DNA of 64,000 nucleotides from Prorocentrum cordatum (GCA_963575745.1 CAUYUJ010014180.1:47501-111500), one strand, 5' to 3'. Positions 21,681 through 56,345 are shown, numbered from the stretch's first letter. The notes: generated from the letters alone by a model not told the origin. Program-made: numbers and translations.

Positions 21681-22360
21681 CGTCTCTCGCTCCTGCCCCC
21701 TCCCTTCTCTCCCCTCCCCTCACCTCGACCCCCCTTCTCTCCCTCCCTCCTCCCCTCTGCAGAATTTGAATACTTGGAGGGGTACCGTGCTCACCATAGC
21801 CCGATCCCGCGCACAGGACCCGTGTGGGCGGGGTGCTGACGGGAGGAGCAGCTGTATGCTCTACCGCCCATGGAGGAGAAGAACGCGGGGACCACGACCA
21901 AGACTGAACGTGGAAACGTCGCGTCAATCTTGGTCACGGTCGATCCTGGTCGGCGTCAATTCGTTGATCATCCTCGCGAATCGGCGACGGCCGACGTGGA
22001 CCATGACTAAGATCGGCATCGACCAAATCCCGCGACATCTTGGTCATAGTCCCCGCACTTCTCCCTTCAGTTCCATGCCCTCTTCTGAAGGACTCTATTT
22101 TCCCTGTCACTAAGCGCACACTTCGAAAAGCCTCTCACGCCATTCCCATCAGCTCGCATTGCGAATCTAATCGCATTGCCACTAAAACAGTGACGCCAAG
22201 CTGGCTCGGGAAAGACCCTCTATATTCACGCGAGGGCCTATTTAAAGGAAGAGCGTCAGGAGGTAGAGGCGGAAGAGGAAGACCAGGATACTTAGAGGGC
22301 GTTTCTTTTTGTTCGGCGATGACAGGCATCCATGAGGGGGGGGGGGGGGGGGGCGACGGG
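21681..22360. other. No gene recognised
   Basis: Mixed sequence with a short CT-rich tract (21690-21760). Nothing assigned. Confidence 0.4.
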
Positions 22361-22364
22361 GGGG

Positions 22365-23825
22365 TATGACGCAACGCCCCCCCCGCCTTGCGACTCCAGC
22401 ACCGCAGCCGCGCCCGCGCGCGCGACGCGACGAGCGACGGGAGACGACGACGACGACGACGACGACGACGCGACCAGCATGTAGGTGGCGATATGCCCCA
22501 CTGTGCTTGTGTACGCCACAACGCTCGCGTGCAACACAGCGCGCGCGTGTATACCACAGCGCCTGCGCACACTGCAACAACCGGTGCAACGCAGCGCCTG
22601 TGTACACCACAATGCTTGCGTACACTACAGCGCCGGTGTACATGTGTACACCGCAGCTACCATGTGCAACAAAACGCCTGTGTACACCACAGTGCTTGCG
22701 TGCACCGCAGCGCCTGTGCACGCCACAGCGCGTGTCTACACCACAACATCCGCGTGCAACGCCGGTGTAACCACAATGACAACGCCTGCGTGCATAGGAC
22801 AGGTGGAACGAGCGTGTACGTGAGGATTTGCTGCGGAAAACTAGACGCCATTCCAGGAAAGTGCTGATAATCGAATGCGACGTTTTTCCCTCCTCCCTCC
22901 TCCTCCACCTCTGCCACCTCCTCCTCCTTCCTCCTCATCATCATCCTTTTCCTTTTCTTCCTCCTCCTCCTCCCTCTCCTATTCCTCCTCCTCCCCCTCC
23001 TCTTTACCCCCTGTCGTGCGGGTTGGCGCTACAGCGCACGTGCGCGTCTCAGCGCGCACCGCATAATGGTCGAATCGGTCCACTTAGTTCTCGGACGGCC
23101 AATTCACCTGGAGACTCCTAGACGCAGCTGGGATGAGTTAGAGTGATGCGGGCGGACTCGGGAGGACTCGTAGATTCCAGCGGCGCTCCGTTTTCCACAA
23201 GAACTTGCTTCTATTGGTTCTTGTGGAACCCACAAGCGCTCCATTTTGTCATAAGGATTTGTTGTGACATTCTATATGCAACAGTGGTGCTGTGTTGCAC
23301 ACGGTTGCTATGGTGCACACAAGCGCCGCGGTGCACGCAAGCACTGCAATGCACGCAGGCATTGTGGTGTACACTGGCGCTGTGTTGCGCACGCGGCTGC
23401 TGTGGTGTACATAGGTGGTGTGGTGTACACAGGCGCTGTGGTGCACGCTTGCACTGTGTACACAGGCGCTGTGGTGCAAATCGCCACCTACATGCTGGCG
23501 CTACCCGTCCTCCGTCATTCCTAGGCATTCCCATACGCCGCCGGCGCGAAACGTGACGTCATCGTCCCCTTCCACCCCCCCCTTGATAATTGCCGTCATC
23601 GGCCCGGAACTAAAAACATGCTTCAGCCGCGTCCGCGCGCACGACGACTATGAGCGACGAGCGACAAGCCACGGGCGACGACGACGACGACGAAGACGAC
23701 GACGACGACAACGACGACGACGACGACGACTGCGGACCAGACGCCTATGCGGATTCCTACGCGGACACCTACGCGGATCCCAATGCGCACGGCCGCAAGG
23801 GGGGGAGAGCGTTACGTCATAGGGG
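22365..23825. mobile_element. 1.46-kb inverted structure with 20-bp repeat arms
   Basis: TATGACGCAACGCC...CCTTGC near 22366 is matched in inverse at the other end (TATGACGTAACGCT...CCTTGC read on the minus strand, near 23822). Inside, an arm of about 20-bp TGTACACCACAGCGCCTGCG units (22490-22805) is inverted relative to a second arm (23280-23500); each arm is bordered by AGCATGTAGGTGGCGAT or its complement. (GAC)n/(CTC)n tracts fill the rest. It has no coding sequence, so a composite non-autonomous element is inferred. Confidence 0.5.
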
Positions 23826-24305
23826 GGGGGAGCGGGGGCCATGACGCCCATCATGCCCAAAGCAATGAAGAACCGGTCTCTTAACGGAGGATGAGAAGGG
23901 CAAGGAGGAACAGGAGCAGGAGCAGATCCGAGTAGCAGGTCGGGTAAGAGAGTTTCCATGGCATAACAATGCGGATGAACCACCAACGTCAGCGTTAGCA
24001 TTAGCAACAACACATAATCTTCATCGATGGCATTCAGGACAAGAAACTAGATGCCGGAAACGATCCTAGCAAGCGACACTAGAATGCTATCGCACTGCTA
24101 GTCTAGAATATTGGCCCAACTGCCGCGGCGTCACCGCAACCATCTGTCACGGAATCGGAATGCCAGGTTTGCGGGATTAGCTAAATAATACTAATAATAA
24201 TGATGATACTATTAATACTGATAACCAATAAATAGATATTAACAATCAGAGCCATTAAAAACACGAATAATAAAAGTTGTAATAATAATGATCATAATAC
24301 AAATC

Positions 24306-24350
<45 letters not shown>

Positions 24351-24869
24351 AGAAGAATAATAAGAAGAAGACAAATAATAACAAGAAACCGAGCAATCAA
24401 CACTATGCACACGCATGTGAATCCCTCACCCCTGGAGGGAAAGAGGTTCCGCCACGGGAACCCAGCTCCGGTCCAAAAGGTATGGCTGTGCCTCGATGTC
24501 TGTGCCGTTGTTCCTTTTCGAGGGAAGGGATTGTCACGGAACGATGATCGGGGATGGACAGACCTCCCTTTAGTAAAACGTGGTTTAGTGAAAACGACCT
24601 GAGGCCCAGACCTGGCGGGCGCAAGCCTGGAAAATAACGGCCACGGCGCCATCTCGAAAACCGAAAACGGACAATTCACTAATCGACGTGTCACTGTTGG
24701 GGGTTCTGCCCACCCCCGAGATGAGCCCTTAGTCTCACCTGTCCGGCACGCGCGGCGCGCCCAGCACTGTACACACCGGGGCGCCGCGCTCTCGGCGTGT
24801 ATAAAGGCCGGGGCGCGGCGCCGGCGCCGCTCACTGCAGCTGCTTCCGCTCCAGCGCCCCCCCCTGCCG
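23826..24869. other. No gene recognised; (TAC)n at 24302-24350
   Basis: Less GC-rich than its surroundings, with AT-rich 24180-24400. One pure ACT trinucleotide tract. No domain found. Confidence 0.5.
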
Positions 24870-25050
24870 GGGTCGGCCAAGAGGGGGGCGTCCAAGTGGG
24901 GGGGGCGCAGATCATGGTCGGCGGCACGTGCGCGGCCCAGGGGCGGGGCCAGGGGCGTGATGAAATAAGAAGAGGCGCTATGGAATCTGAGGAAATATCA
25001 TGGCCCACGCCATGATATCCCCCCCCCCAGGCATCACCCCCCTCTTGGTC
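24870..25050. mobile_element. F5 inverted-repeat element, copy 3
   Basis: GGTCGGCCAAGAGGGGGGCG at the left and CACCCCCCTCTTGGTCGAGC at the right are the inverted ends. Contains ATATCATGGCCCACGCCATG. Confidence 0.75.
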
Positions 25051-25229
25051 GAGCTCAAGCGGGGGGGGGGGAGGGTCCATGAAACCGGGGAGGGCAGCGG
25101 GGGGAGGAAGGACGTCGTCGTCATCATCGTCCGTCGTGGACCCCGTCGTCGGTCGTCGTCGTCGTCGTCATCGTCCGTTCCCACACGCATCGGGAGCGCC
25201 CCGGATCGGCGGCACTGGCCGGAGGCCAT
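25051..25229. repeat. (CGT)n-rich spacer
   Basis: CGTCGTCATCATCGTC-type trinucleotides; no gene. Confidence 0.6.
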
Positions 25230-25272
25230 TACAATATCATGGCCCACGCCATGATATCCCCCCCCCCAGGCA

Positions 25273-25296
<24 letters not shown>
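25230..25296. mobile_element. F5 half-copy providing the nucleoredoxin stop codon
   Basis: ATATCATGGCCCACGCCATG to CACCCCCCTCTTGGCCGCCC matches the right half of F5. On the minus strand the last exon of nucleoredoxin reads into this terminus (RGRPRGG), and its TGA (25273-25275) lies inside it. Confidence 0.7.
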
Positions 25297-48611
<23,315 letters not shown>

Positions 48612-48825
48612 GGGCGCGGCAGGCGCAGAATTTGGACGACGCCAGCCGCATGCGGCAAGGTCGTGTCGTGAAGACCTGCAGGGTGGCTTCCGACACCGCG
48701 GGGAGCCCTCCGACCTCGAGCGATCGCGGCCTTCCCACACAGACAAATCGCTCGAAATCGGCGGTTTCTGGGCCCCTGGCGGCATTCCAGCGTGACTGCC
48801 CGCGCTGGGGCCGCCGCTGGTCGGG

Positions 48826-49180
48826 GGCGGCCAAGAGGGGCGTCCAAAAGAGGGGGGCGCAAATCAAGGCCGGCGGCATGTGCGCGGCATGAATTGAGCA
48901 GGGACCGACCGCCCCGGCTTTGCTATAGGCCTACCACGAACTGTTCGGGTTAATGTTCTAAGAACCAAAACAATGTTCTTAGAACATTAACCCGATGTGT
49001 TGAGACAAGACAGTCCCAGCCAGGCATGTTCTAAGAACATCTTCTTAGAACATTGTGTCGTAGGCCTATAGGCACGCCAGGACGCTTCGCCACTGCTTGA
49101 ATGAAATCTGGGGAAATATCATGGCCCCCGCCATGGTATCCCCCCCCCCTAGTCATCACACCCCTCCTGGCCGCCCCCGC
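48826..49180. mobile_element. F5 element split by F4 copy d
   Basis: 48826-48893 is the left part of F5 (GGGCGGCCAAGAGGGGCGTC) and 49101-49180 the right part (ATGAAATCTGGGGAAATATC to TCCTGGCCGCCCCC). The F4 copy d sits between them, flanked by ATGAA on both sides. Confidence 0.8.
48894..49100. mobile_element. F4 element copy d, TSD ATGAA
   Basis: 207 bp. TTGAGCAGGGACCGACCGCC at the left and GACGCTTCGCCACTGCTTGA at the right; CTATAGGCCTACCACGAA and TCGTAGGCCTATAGG mark the inner ends, and GTTCTTAGAAC-type palindromes fill the centre. The ATGAA duplication is at 48889-48893 and 49101-49105. Confidence 0.88.
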
Positions 49181-51189
49181 GCTGCGTCGACGCGGCAGGA
49201 GCCGACCATACCAGATCGGCCCGACCACGCGCGCCCGCGCGCGCCAGGCTTGTCTCGCTGCACGGCTGGCGTCGTCCAGGGAAGGGTCGTCCGGTGATGT
49301 TCGCGGGGCGCCGGGAGCCGGTCACTGGGCCAAACAGGGAAGGGAGGGAGGCCCCCTGTGGATCGCCAGCCTCTCCGCCTCCTCCTCGATCCCACTGGCC
49401 CTCTGGGCGTGGGTCGTCTTGGCGAGTTGGTCCTTCCACTCTTCTTCGTCCATTCAGAGAGAAATTGACGGAGAATTGTTCCCTATTGATACACACCCCC
49501 CACCGGGCCGGCGACCACCCCGGGCCACTGCGAACACCCCCCCACCACTCCTGGCAGAAAGCCATGCAAAATGGACCTGGCGCCTGCTGTGTGCAGTGCC
49601 AGCACGCCCCACCATCCCCTGCAACAAACACTACGCATGTGCACTTTGCACCACATCCCGGATTCTGCACGGGCGCCCCGCGATCACTCCGCACCGGTAT
49701 TCGACAGGGCCGGCGAAGGGACCGGCGTGTTGCCAGCTGCGTGCGGGCCCACGACCCCTGTCAACAACAGGTGCCGAACGATTGCGCGTGCACGCTGAGC
49801 ACACACACGCACACACACACACACACACGCGCACACGCGCACGCGCACGCGCACGCGCACGCACGCACGAAGGCACGCAGGCACGCCAGGCACGCACGCA
49901 CGCACGCACACACACAAACACACACACACACACACAAACCGCCGTCACTGTGAAGTGGTTTTTGACAGGGATATGGTTGGGGGTCGACATGTTGCACAAT
50001 GTGGCGCACCCGGTGCGCGCGACACATATGGATGTGCGGCGCACATCGCGGGCGTCGCGCACCTGGCTGGCGCCTGCATTGGTTCCCGGCGGTTGTCGAT
50101 GGCGGCCCCTGCCTAACTATGCTGAGACTCGGGTGCCACGTATCTGGTGGGAGGACGGGTGTGAATGAACGAAACAGTTTGCGGCGTTCCCGCTGGGAGC
50201 CTGACATATCCCTCTACACCAACCCTCCCTGGGCCTGCAGGGGGGGGCGCGACGCGTTTGAGGTCCAAGATGGCCCAAGATAGTCCAAGATGCCTTACAT
50301 GAGGTTACAGTACAGCCCAAGAGGGCTCACGAGAGCCTCTCACATGCCTCCATGAGGTTCCAACTTCACACCACGGTGGCTCCCAGTGGCGATTTAGCTT
50401 TCCGAAGACGCACTCGAGAGGCCAAGATCCCTCCACAACCTCAGGGGCATGATTTTCCCCTCTCGCCGTTTTGCTTCCGATGGGTTCCTGACGCTCAAGA
50501 TGACTCAAACACGGCCCAGGAGAGACCCCAGGAGGGGCCGAAGACAATCCCAAGAGCGCCCCGAGAGACGGACTGCCTGGCCTTACCTTATAATCGGTGG
50601 CCTCCAAGATGGTCCCGAGAGGGTCCCTGGGGCCCTTTGGAAGGCCAGAAGACAGCCCAGAGGGCCTCCAAAATGGCCCGGTGAGCTGCCAAGAGGCTCC
50701 CGGATCGAGAGGTCAACAAAGATTCCTGGGCCTGCTCACGCTGATCCCGGTCTTCAATTGGGCGGCTGCCCCTCTCTGTGTTCCACTGCTTGCTCCTACA
50801 CCTCCCTGCTGAAAAGGCAGCTCGCCTAGGCATCGTTTCTGAACAGGCTGGTGGGAACACGAAAGGCATCGAGCATATTATGTCCCTGTTGTGCTCAAGA
50901 GGGCGATCGCAGGGAGAGGAGGAGGAAGAAAAAAGGAGGAGGAGCGGGAGAGGGAGGAGAAGGAGGAGGAGCAGCAGCAGCAGGGGGAGGAGCTGAGCGC
51001 AGTTTGATGTAAAGCCTTAGCTCGCAGACGCCCTCTAGCTCGCATAGCTCTGCCGACGCCACACCATTCAAGACGCACCGCTGTCCTGAATCCACGTCGC
51101 TCCCCTGCCCGTTTTCCCCAATCGGGCTTGCCACAAGGGTTCTGGGCTCTTCGTTGGTTGAACTGGTGCATCGGGGCCCAGCTTCACCC
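49181..51189. other. No gene recognised; CA/GC repeats at 49798-49940
   Basis: CACACACGCACGCG repeats at 49798-49940. 50260-50700 is rich in CCAAGATGGCCC-like and CCCGAGAGG-like short motifs. Small GGA tract at 50918-50990. No domain in any frame. Confidence 0.5.
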
Positions 51190-51595
51190 GTTCCCCCGAC
51201 CCTCCTCGGCTTCCTCGGCTTCCTCGGGTTGATCCTCGGGTTCCTCGTGTTTCTCGGCCCTCGGGTTCCTTAGCTTCATCGGCTTCCTGGGGTTCCTCGG
51301 GCTCTTCGGGCTCCTCTGCTTCATCGGGTTCCTCGGGTTCCCCGGGATGCCAAGGAATGCCATGCAATGCCAAGCAATGCCAGGCACAGCCTATCAATGC
51401 CAAGCAATGCCAAACAACGCAAAGCAATGCGAAGCAATGCCGCGCAGTGCCACGCAGTGCCAAGCAATGCCAAGCAATGCCAAGCAACGTCAAGCGATGC
51501 CAAGCGATACCAAGCGACGCTAACTAATGTCAGGCAATGCCACGACATGCCAAGCAATGCCAAACAGCGCCAAGCATTTTTCTTACCTCACTACC
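51190..51595. repeat. Compound satellite: TTCCTCGGG then CAATGCCAAG units
   Basis: 51200-51350 is made of TTCCTCGGG 9-mers, followed at 51350-51590 by CAATGCCAAG/CAAGCAATGC 10-mers. The same pair occurs at 52450-52910 and 53977-54160 in other orders or orientations. Confidence 0.85.
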
Positions 51596-51878
51596 TCAGT
51601 CTAGATGCTCCCTAGCTGCTGAGCGACCACATACAAAAAAATCGACGATGAGCCGACGTCGCAACCAATGGCCAGCACCTCGAGCCACGCAATCGGAACC
51701 GCGTCGCTCGCAGTACCGCTTTGCCACGTAGGGAATGAATTAAGAACGCTGTGCCGCGGTCGAGGGTCTCGACGGAAGCCTCTGCAACTGGGGGTCACCC
51801 AGAGCAAAGGATCGGCTCTTCAAACCTACATGCAAGCAGATCATCGGATCGGTGGCCAACCCCTCACAGAAGACGGCC

Positions 51879-52358
51879 CTAGCGGCAGGGGCGCGGGCAA
51901 TTTGCTTGGTTGGCATTGCGGCAGTCGATAGCGCTGGTCGTCTGCTGCTGGCAATCGCCCCCGCTGTTGTACATCCACTGGCAGCTGTTGCCCAGCAAGT
52001 CAACGATGTCGAAGCAGTAGCGCTTGGCGCGCGGGTTCGGTTCACAAATCGGGCAGCCGTTCCTGTGCAGGTTGTAGCCCCGGCACATGCGCGCCCCCTC
52101 GGTGGCTTGCGCGCAGTCGTCGCCGGGGGGAGTCCTCATCCAGCTGCGCCCTTTTGTCATCGGGCCTGGCACGTCGGTGGCGGCCTCGCACATCGTGCCC
52201 GTTGCGTTTGCGCCCTGTCCGTGCTTGTGGACGTCCGCCTTGCGCGCCAAGAGGGCGGCCTCGTCGGCGCCGCACTCGCCCGCGCCGCACGTCTCGTCAC
52301 CGGCGGCCCTGGCGGCCAGCAGCAGCAGGAGGCAGGCGGCGGCGCGGCCCCCATGCAT
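51879..52358 (-). CDS. Small secreted cysteine-rich protein
   Basis: 159 codons, intronless, ATG at 52358. The first 20 residues (MHGGRAAACLLLLLAARAAG) form a clear signal peptide with likely cleavage after the small residues. The mature part has 13 cysteines, closely spaced at the C-terminal half (CPICEPN; RYCFDIVDLLGNSCQWMY; DCQQQ; DCRNANQANCPRPC), and one N-glycosylation motif (NAT). The spacing suggests a disulfide-rich extracellular or vesicle protein; I do not recognise the family. Codon use is GC-rich and normal for the window. Satellites lie on both sides. Confidence 0.6.
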   Translation of the reverse strand: MHGGRAAACLLLLLAARAAGDETCGAGECGADEAALLARKADVHKHGQGANATGTMCEAATDVPGPMTKGRSWMRTPPGDDCAQATEGARMCRGYNLHRNGCPICEPNPRAKRYCFDIVDLLGNSCQWMYNSGGDCQQQTTSAIDCRNANQANCPRPCR

Positions 52359-52449
52359 CGCGGCGGCGAGGAGACTTCAAAGGTGCCTCTGCGCGAGCTT
52401 CTCGAACGCTGGCGACTCCGAGGGTCGCTGCCGGGCCGAAGCGGCCGGA

Positions 52450-52910
52450 GCCAAACAGCGCCAAGCAATGACAAACCATGCCAAACATTGCCAAGCAATG
52501 CTAAGAAAAGCCAAGCAATGCCAAGCGATGCCAAGCAGCGCCGAGCAATGCCAAGCAACGTCAAGCAATCCCAGGCAGTGCCAAGCACTGCGCCCATGCA
52601 ATAGAAGGCTTTCCCCCACTTGGGGTCGCGCCAGGCCCATGCTTCTCCTGCTGGCCCCCCTCCTCCGCAGCTCCTGCTGCTCGTCGCGTTCGTCGTCCTC
52701 TCTCCTTTCCCCTCCCCCCCGTGTGAATGCGCCTTTCCCTCCTCCTTCCAAGAGGGGAGGGTTCGGGATGCTTCGTCAGAAGCCTTCCTCGGGGTCCTTG
52801 GTTTTGGGGTCTTGGGCGCGTCGCTTCCTCGGTCTTGGGTTCCTCTGGCCTTCCTCGGGGTTCCTCGCCTGGGTTCCTCGCGCGGTATCTCCTCGGCGGG
52901 GCTCCTCGCT
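52450..52910. repeat. Compound satellite, second copy
   Basis: CAAGCAATGC units at 52450-52600, a unique stretch, then TTCCTCGGG-like units at 52770-52910. Confidence 0.75.
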
Positions 52911-52916
52911 TGCTAT

Positions 52917-53150
52917 GGAAATCCATTATGAGATCGATAGCGAGATCGATGGTATAATCGACAGTGGAGACGGTTGTATGGTCGATCGCGCGACCGAAAG
53001 TCCAGTCGATTCAGTGGGATCGATAATGAAATCGATTGTGAGATCGCTCATACGATCTACTGTGAAATCGATTGTGAGATCGATAATGAAATCGATTGTG
53101 AAATCGACAGAGGGGTGGGTAATGAGATCGATGGTAAAACCGACCGATAA
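52917..53150. repeat. GAAATCGATTGTGAGATCG tandem repeats
   Basis: About 16 imperfect 12-14 bp units built on ATCGAT. The + frame through it is a repeat artefact. Confidence 0.85.
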
Positions 53151-53698
53151 GAAGATCAACCAAAAACCTGGGAAACTGGGAACCCCGCAACCACCGAAAT
53201 CCGCCCGGAACACGGAACTGGGAACCCGGGGGCCTGGAAACAAGACCCCGGGAACCCAAAACCGGCAACCCGGGAACCAGGCCGCCCACCGAAATCGGGC
53301 CGGCCCTTTCGCCAAATCTTTCAATCTCCGCTAGGACCCCTTCAATGCAAGCACTGATTGGGGAAAAGCCGGCCCGACACCAATTGGGAGAATAATTTTC
53401 TAAAACTGAACCCAGAGCGAACTCGACGACGTGGACCCGGCGCGCCCGCGCAACTGAAATCCACAATGAACTTCGAGCGCAGGCGCAGCTTCGAGGGTGG
53501 AGGGAAGAGAGAGGAATGGGATGATGCGATAGATTTCGCGCGCAGCATGGCTACATGTGTTGTCCAAGGCTCCTGCCGATGTAGACGCTACCAAGAAAAG
53601 GCGGCGGCAGCCAGCTGAGAACAGCTGAACTGAAACGGATTCATATACACCAGCACTACGACCACGGGTTTTGCAGCGCTGCATTATCCCTTGCTTCT
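53151..53698. other. No gene recognised
   Basis: A CCGGGAACCC-like short repeat at 53170-53290, then unremarkable sequence. Confidence 0.4.
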
Positions 53699-53942
53699 CT
53701 AGGCCTCCTAGATTGGGTCGGAGTAGGTGGGGTCGGAGGATCGCGCCGCATCGTCGATGCATCGCCGATGCGGCTCGATGTGGAGCCCGATTTGCTTCGC
53801 GTCGACGTCGCCGATGCATCGCCGACGTCGACGATGCATCGCCTGTGAATCGCCGATGCATCGCCGACGCATAGTCGATGTATCGGCGATGCGGCGCGAC
53901 CCTCAGAACCCATCTAGTCCGACCCCATCCAGGAGGCCTCTA
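53699..53942. mobile_element. F6 inverted-repeat element, copy 3
   Basis: CTAGGCCTCCTAGATTGGGT at the left and the complement of CCATCCAGGAGGCCTCTAG at the right open arms of about 65 bp that include GGATCGCGCCGCATCG. The centre has repeated GCATCGCCGATGCATCG. Confidence 0.75.
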
Positions 53943-53976
53943 GCTCCTGGCTCTGCAGTCTAGTCAGAGTTTTTAC

Positions 53977-54160
53977 GGCGCTCGATTGCTTGGCATTGTT
54001 TGGCATTGTTTGGCATTGCTTCGCATGGGCGGGCATTGCTTGGCATGGGTTGGCATTGCTTGGCATTGCCGACGACTTCGAAGAACCCAAGAAACCCGAG
54101 GAACCCAGGGAATCCGAAGAATCCGAGGAACCCAGGGAACCCGAGGAACCCGAGCCATGT
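53977..54160. repeat. Compound satellite, third copy
   Basis: TTGGCATTGC units (53977-54070) followed by GAGGAACCC units (54075-54160): the two modules of 51190-51595 read on the other strand. Confidence 0.85.
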
Positions 54161-54249
54161 AGATCCATCTATGCTTATTTAGCGCAGCTGCATATTTAGT
54201 AGCCGGCCTTTAAATTAGCACCCATAAAATTTAGCGTCGGCGCTAAATT

Positions 54250-55205
54250 TTAGCGACGATCAGCGTCGACGCATGCTGTGCTCCAACGCGGTATAACATT
54301 CGAAAAAGGAAGTGAGACCTCCTGAAGAGGGCGCGCGCGCCCCGGTGGAGCAGGAGGCGCCGCTCCTCCGCAGCGCTGTGGCGCGTGCAGTTTTTCTGCC
54401 CGCGCGCGCGGCAGTCGCGCCAGCCGCGCCATCGGCTGCGCGCGGTGGCGCGCGATCACCGCTCGGGAGAAGCCCGTCGCTGAGAGCGGGGGGCCGCGCC
54501 TCTTCGCCACGTGGCCCACGCTGCCCCCGAAGTCCTCGCCCCTGTAGGCCCAGCGCAGCGACGGCTGCCCTCCCGCGAAGGCCATCTCGAGGAGCAGGTG
54601 CGCCTTCGGCTTGACGCGCCAATTCTTCGGCTGCAGCGCAGCAAGAGAGGCAAACAAGGTCACGAACCTGCTGGCGGAGTCGCGCATCAGATCCTTTCTG
54701 AAGATGCACTGGCCGCTCAACCTGCGGTAGCAGGAGTGCAAATGGCGCGTGGCGTTCAGCGCGGCGTCGTCCACGGCACTCCTAGAAACGCAATGCGTCT
54801 CGGCCGCTTCCTCGCAGAATGGGATCAGATGCCTCGGGGTGGCCGCCTGGCCGCGGAACTTCGGGTGCGCTTTCTTGGGCTTCGCCGCGCGCTCGTAGAA
54901 GTCGCGGAGGCGGTCGGGCGTCGAGTGCGCGTCGTAGAGCGCCTGGATGGGCCTCCACATCTCGTCGCTCTGTTGCGCGCGGCGGCGCCCTGGGGGCTTC
55001 TTCGCGATGTGCCGGAACAAGGCCCCAACGAAGTCCGCCCCGACCCCTTGGCCCACGGCGCGCAACCAGTCGACCTTGAACACGTCGATCGCGATGCCAG
55101 GGATACTCAGCGCAGGCGAGACGCGGCCTCCGTTGCGCAGGATGAGGGCGATCACGTCCTGCAGCGAGCGCCTGCTCGTTGGCCTCGCCCACCGAGAACT
55201 CGTCG
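54250..55205 (-). pseudogene. Multicopy dinoflagellate protein family, C-terminal exon
   Basis: One frame carries RVSPALSIPGIAIDVFKVDW, then VGADFVGALFRHI, later NWRVKPKAHLLLEMAF and RWAYRGEDFGGSVGHVAKRR. These blocks match, from memory, a protein family present in many copies in dinoflagellate genomes and of unknown function; the D-W-L...G-V and K-P-K-x-H layout faintly recalls tnp2-type transposases, which is speculation. The first exon part near 55200 is readable in a different frame. With the breaks upstream (55710-56090) this copy is probably dead. Confidence 0.5.
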
Positions 55206-55369
55206 ACGTCTGCGCCCTCACCTGGGGGGCGCGCAAAGGGGAGCGGGGAGGGGGCAGGGAACACAGAAACACAGGAATGTGTAACCAAGAAATCCTCCTC
55301 CTGCTCCTCCTCCTACCCCTCCTCCTCTTCCTCCTCCTCCTCCCCCCCCCCGCGTTCGCGCGGGGCCAG

Positions 55370-56330
55370 TCGCCTCCCCGGGGAGAATGCTGCATGTCCA
55401 GCAGCACCCAGAGCCCTCGTTCCAGGCGGGGAAAGAAAACACTTCTTTCCACGCTGTCCAATCCGCGCGAAACTGCACCAGGGCACCGCGGGCTGGCAAG
55501 GGGGGGCCCTCGAGGGCCCTGCGGTCGGCCCACGCTCGCTGAGCCTTATCCGAGGGGCGCGAGAGCGGCGCATTGTCGCGCCGCTCTCGCGGGCAGAAGC
55601 CTCTCCACAAAGACAGAAAACTCCATTGTATGATGCCGAAGATGTCGCGCCAGGTGTTTGTGGACAAGTAGCTCTTCAAAATGCTGAACAATGGGATTCT
55701 CAAGTTGCCTTAGGGTCCGTCGGGGTCAAGGCCAGGCAAGTTCACTCTGAGGACTGCGACCGACGCAGATCTGTCCCACTTGGTGGGGGCCCCGTCCTGC
55801 CGCAGGCCGATGGCCACCGCGGGGCTGCCCAGCTTCGCTGTCGCGCCCTGCATGCGCGCGCGGTCGCCCAGTTCCAGCCCCTGCTTCTGAAGCAGCACGC
55901 CCAGGTCGCCGTGCCTCCCCAGCGCCAGGAGGACCTCGTGCGGCAGCAAGAGGGACACTTCCTTCGTCTCTTCTCGATGACGCTCGGCGTTCCACACGCG
56001 GACCTTCGCCGCGTACTCCTTCGGCCACAACGTTCCCTTGAGAAACTTCCTCCCTAGGTCCTGGACGTGTTGGCACGTCCCGCTCCCAAGTCCCCAACGC
56101 CCACGGCCCCGCCTTCCTCGGCGTCGGCGGCGAGCCTTTGCATGTCGCCCGAGAACAGAGCATTCCTCATCATGTGCGTCTGCAAGGTGGCGCGCGAACG
56201 CTTTGCAGGCGGCAGCGCGCCGGTGCTCACCGCCGGCTGGCGCTTCGAGAACATGGCGGCGCGCCCGCCCCGCGGCCCGCCAGGCGCCTCGCGTCTGAAA
56301 CATCTTCGGGCGACGGCGGCGTCCGAAGCA
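55370..56330 (-). pseudogene. Same family, middle part, with stop and frameshift
   Basis: Reads REAPGGPRGGRAAMFSKRQ...MRNALFSGDMQRLAADAEEG to about 56085, then in another frame CQHVQDLGRKFLKGTLWPKE, LLLPHEVLLALGRHGDL and DGAPTKWDRSASVAVLRVNL, then an in-frame TAA (55712-55710), then RIPLFSILKSYLSTNTWRDI, GALVQFRADWTAWKEVF and GSGCCWTC. Order and motifs match the family named at 54250-55205. One frameshift near 56080 and the TAA show decay or assembly errors. Confidence 0.55.
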
Positions 56331-56345
56331 GGAGGGGGGGGGAAT

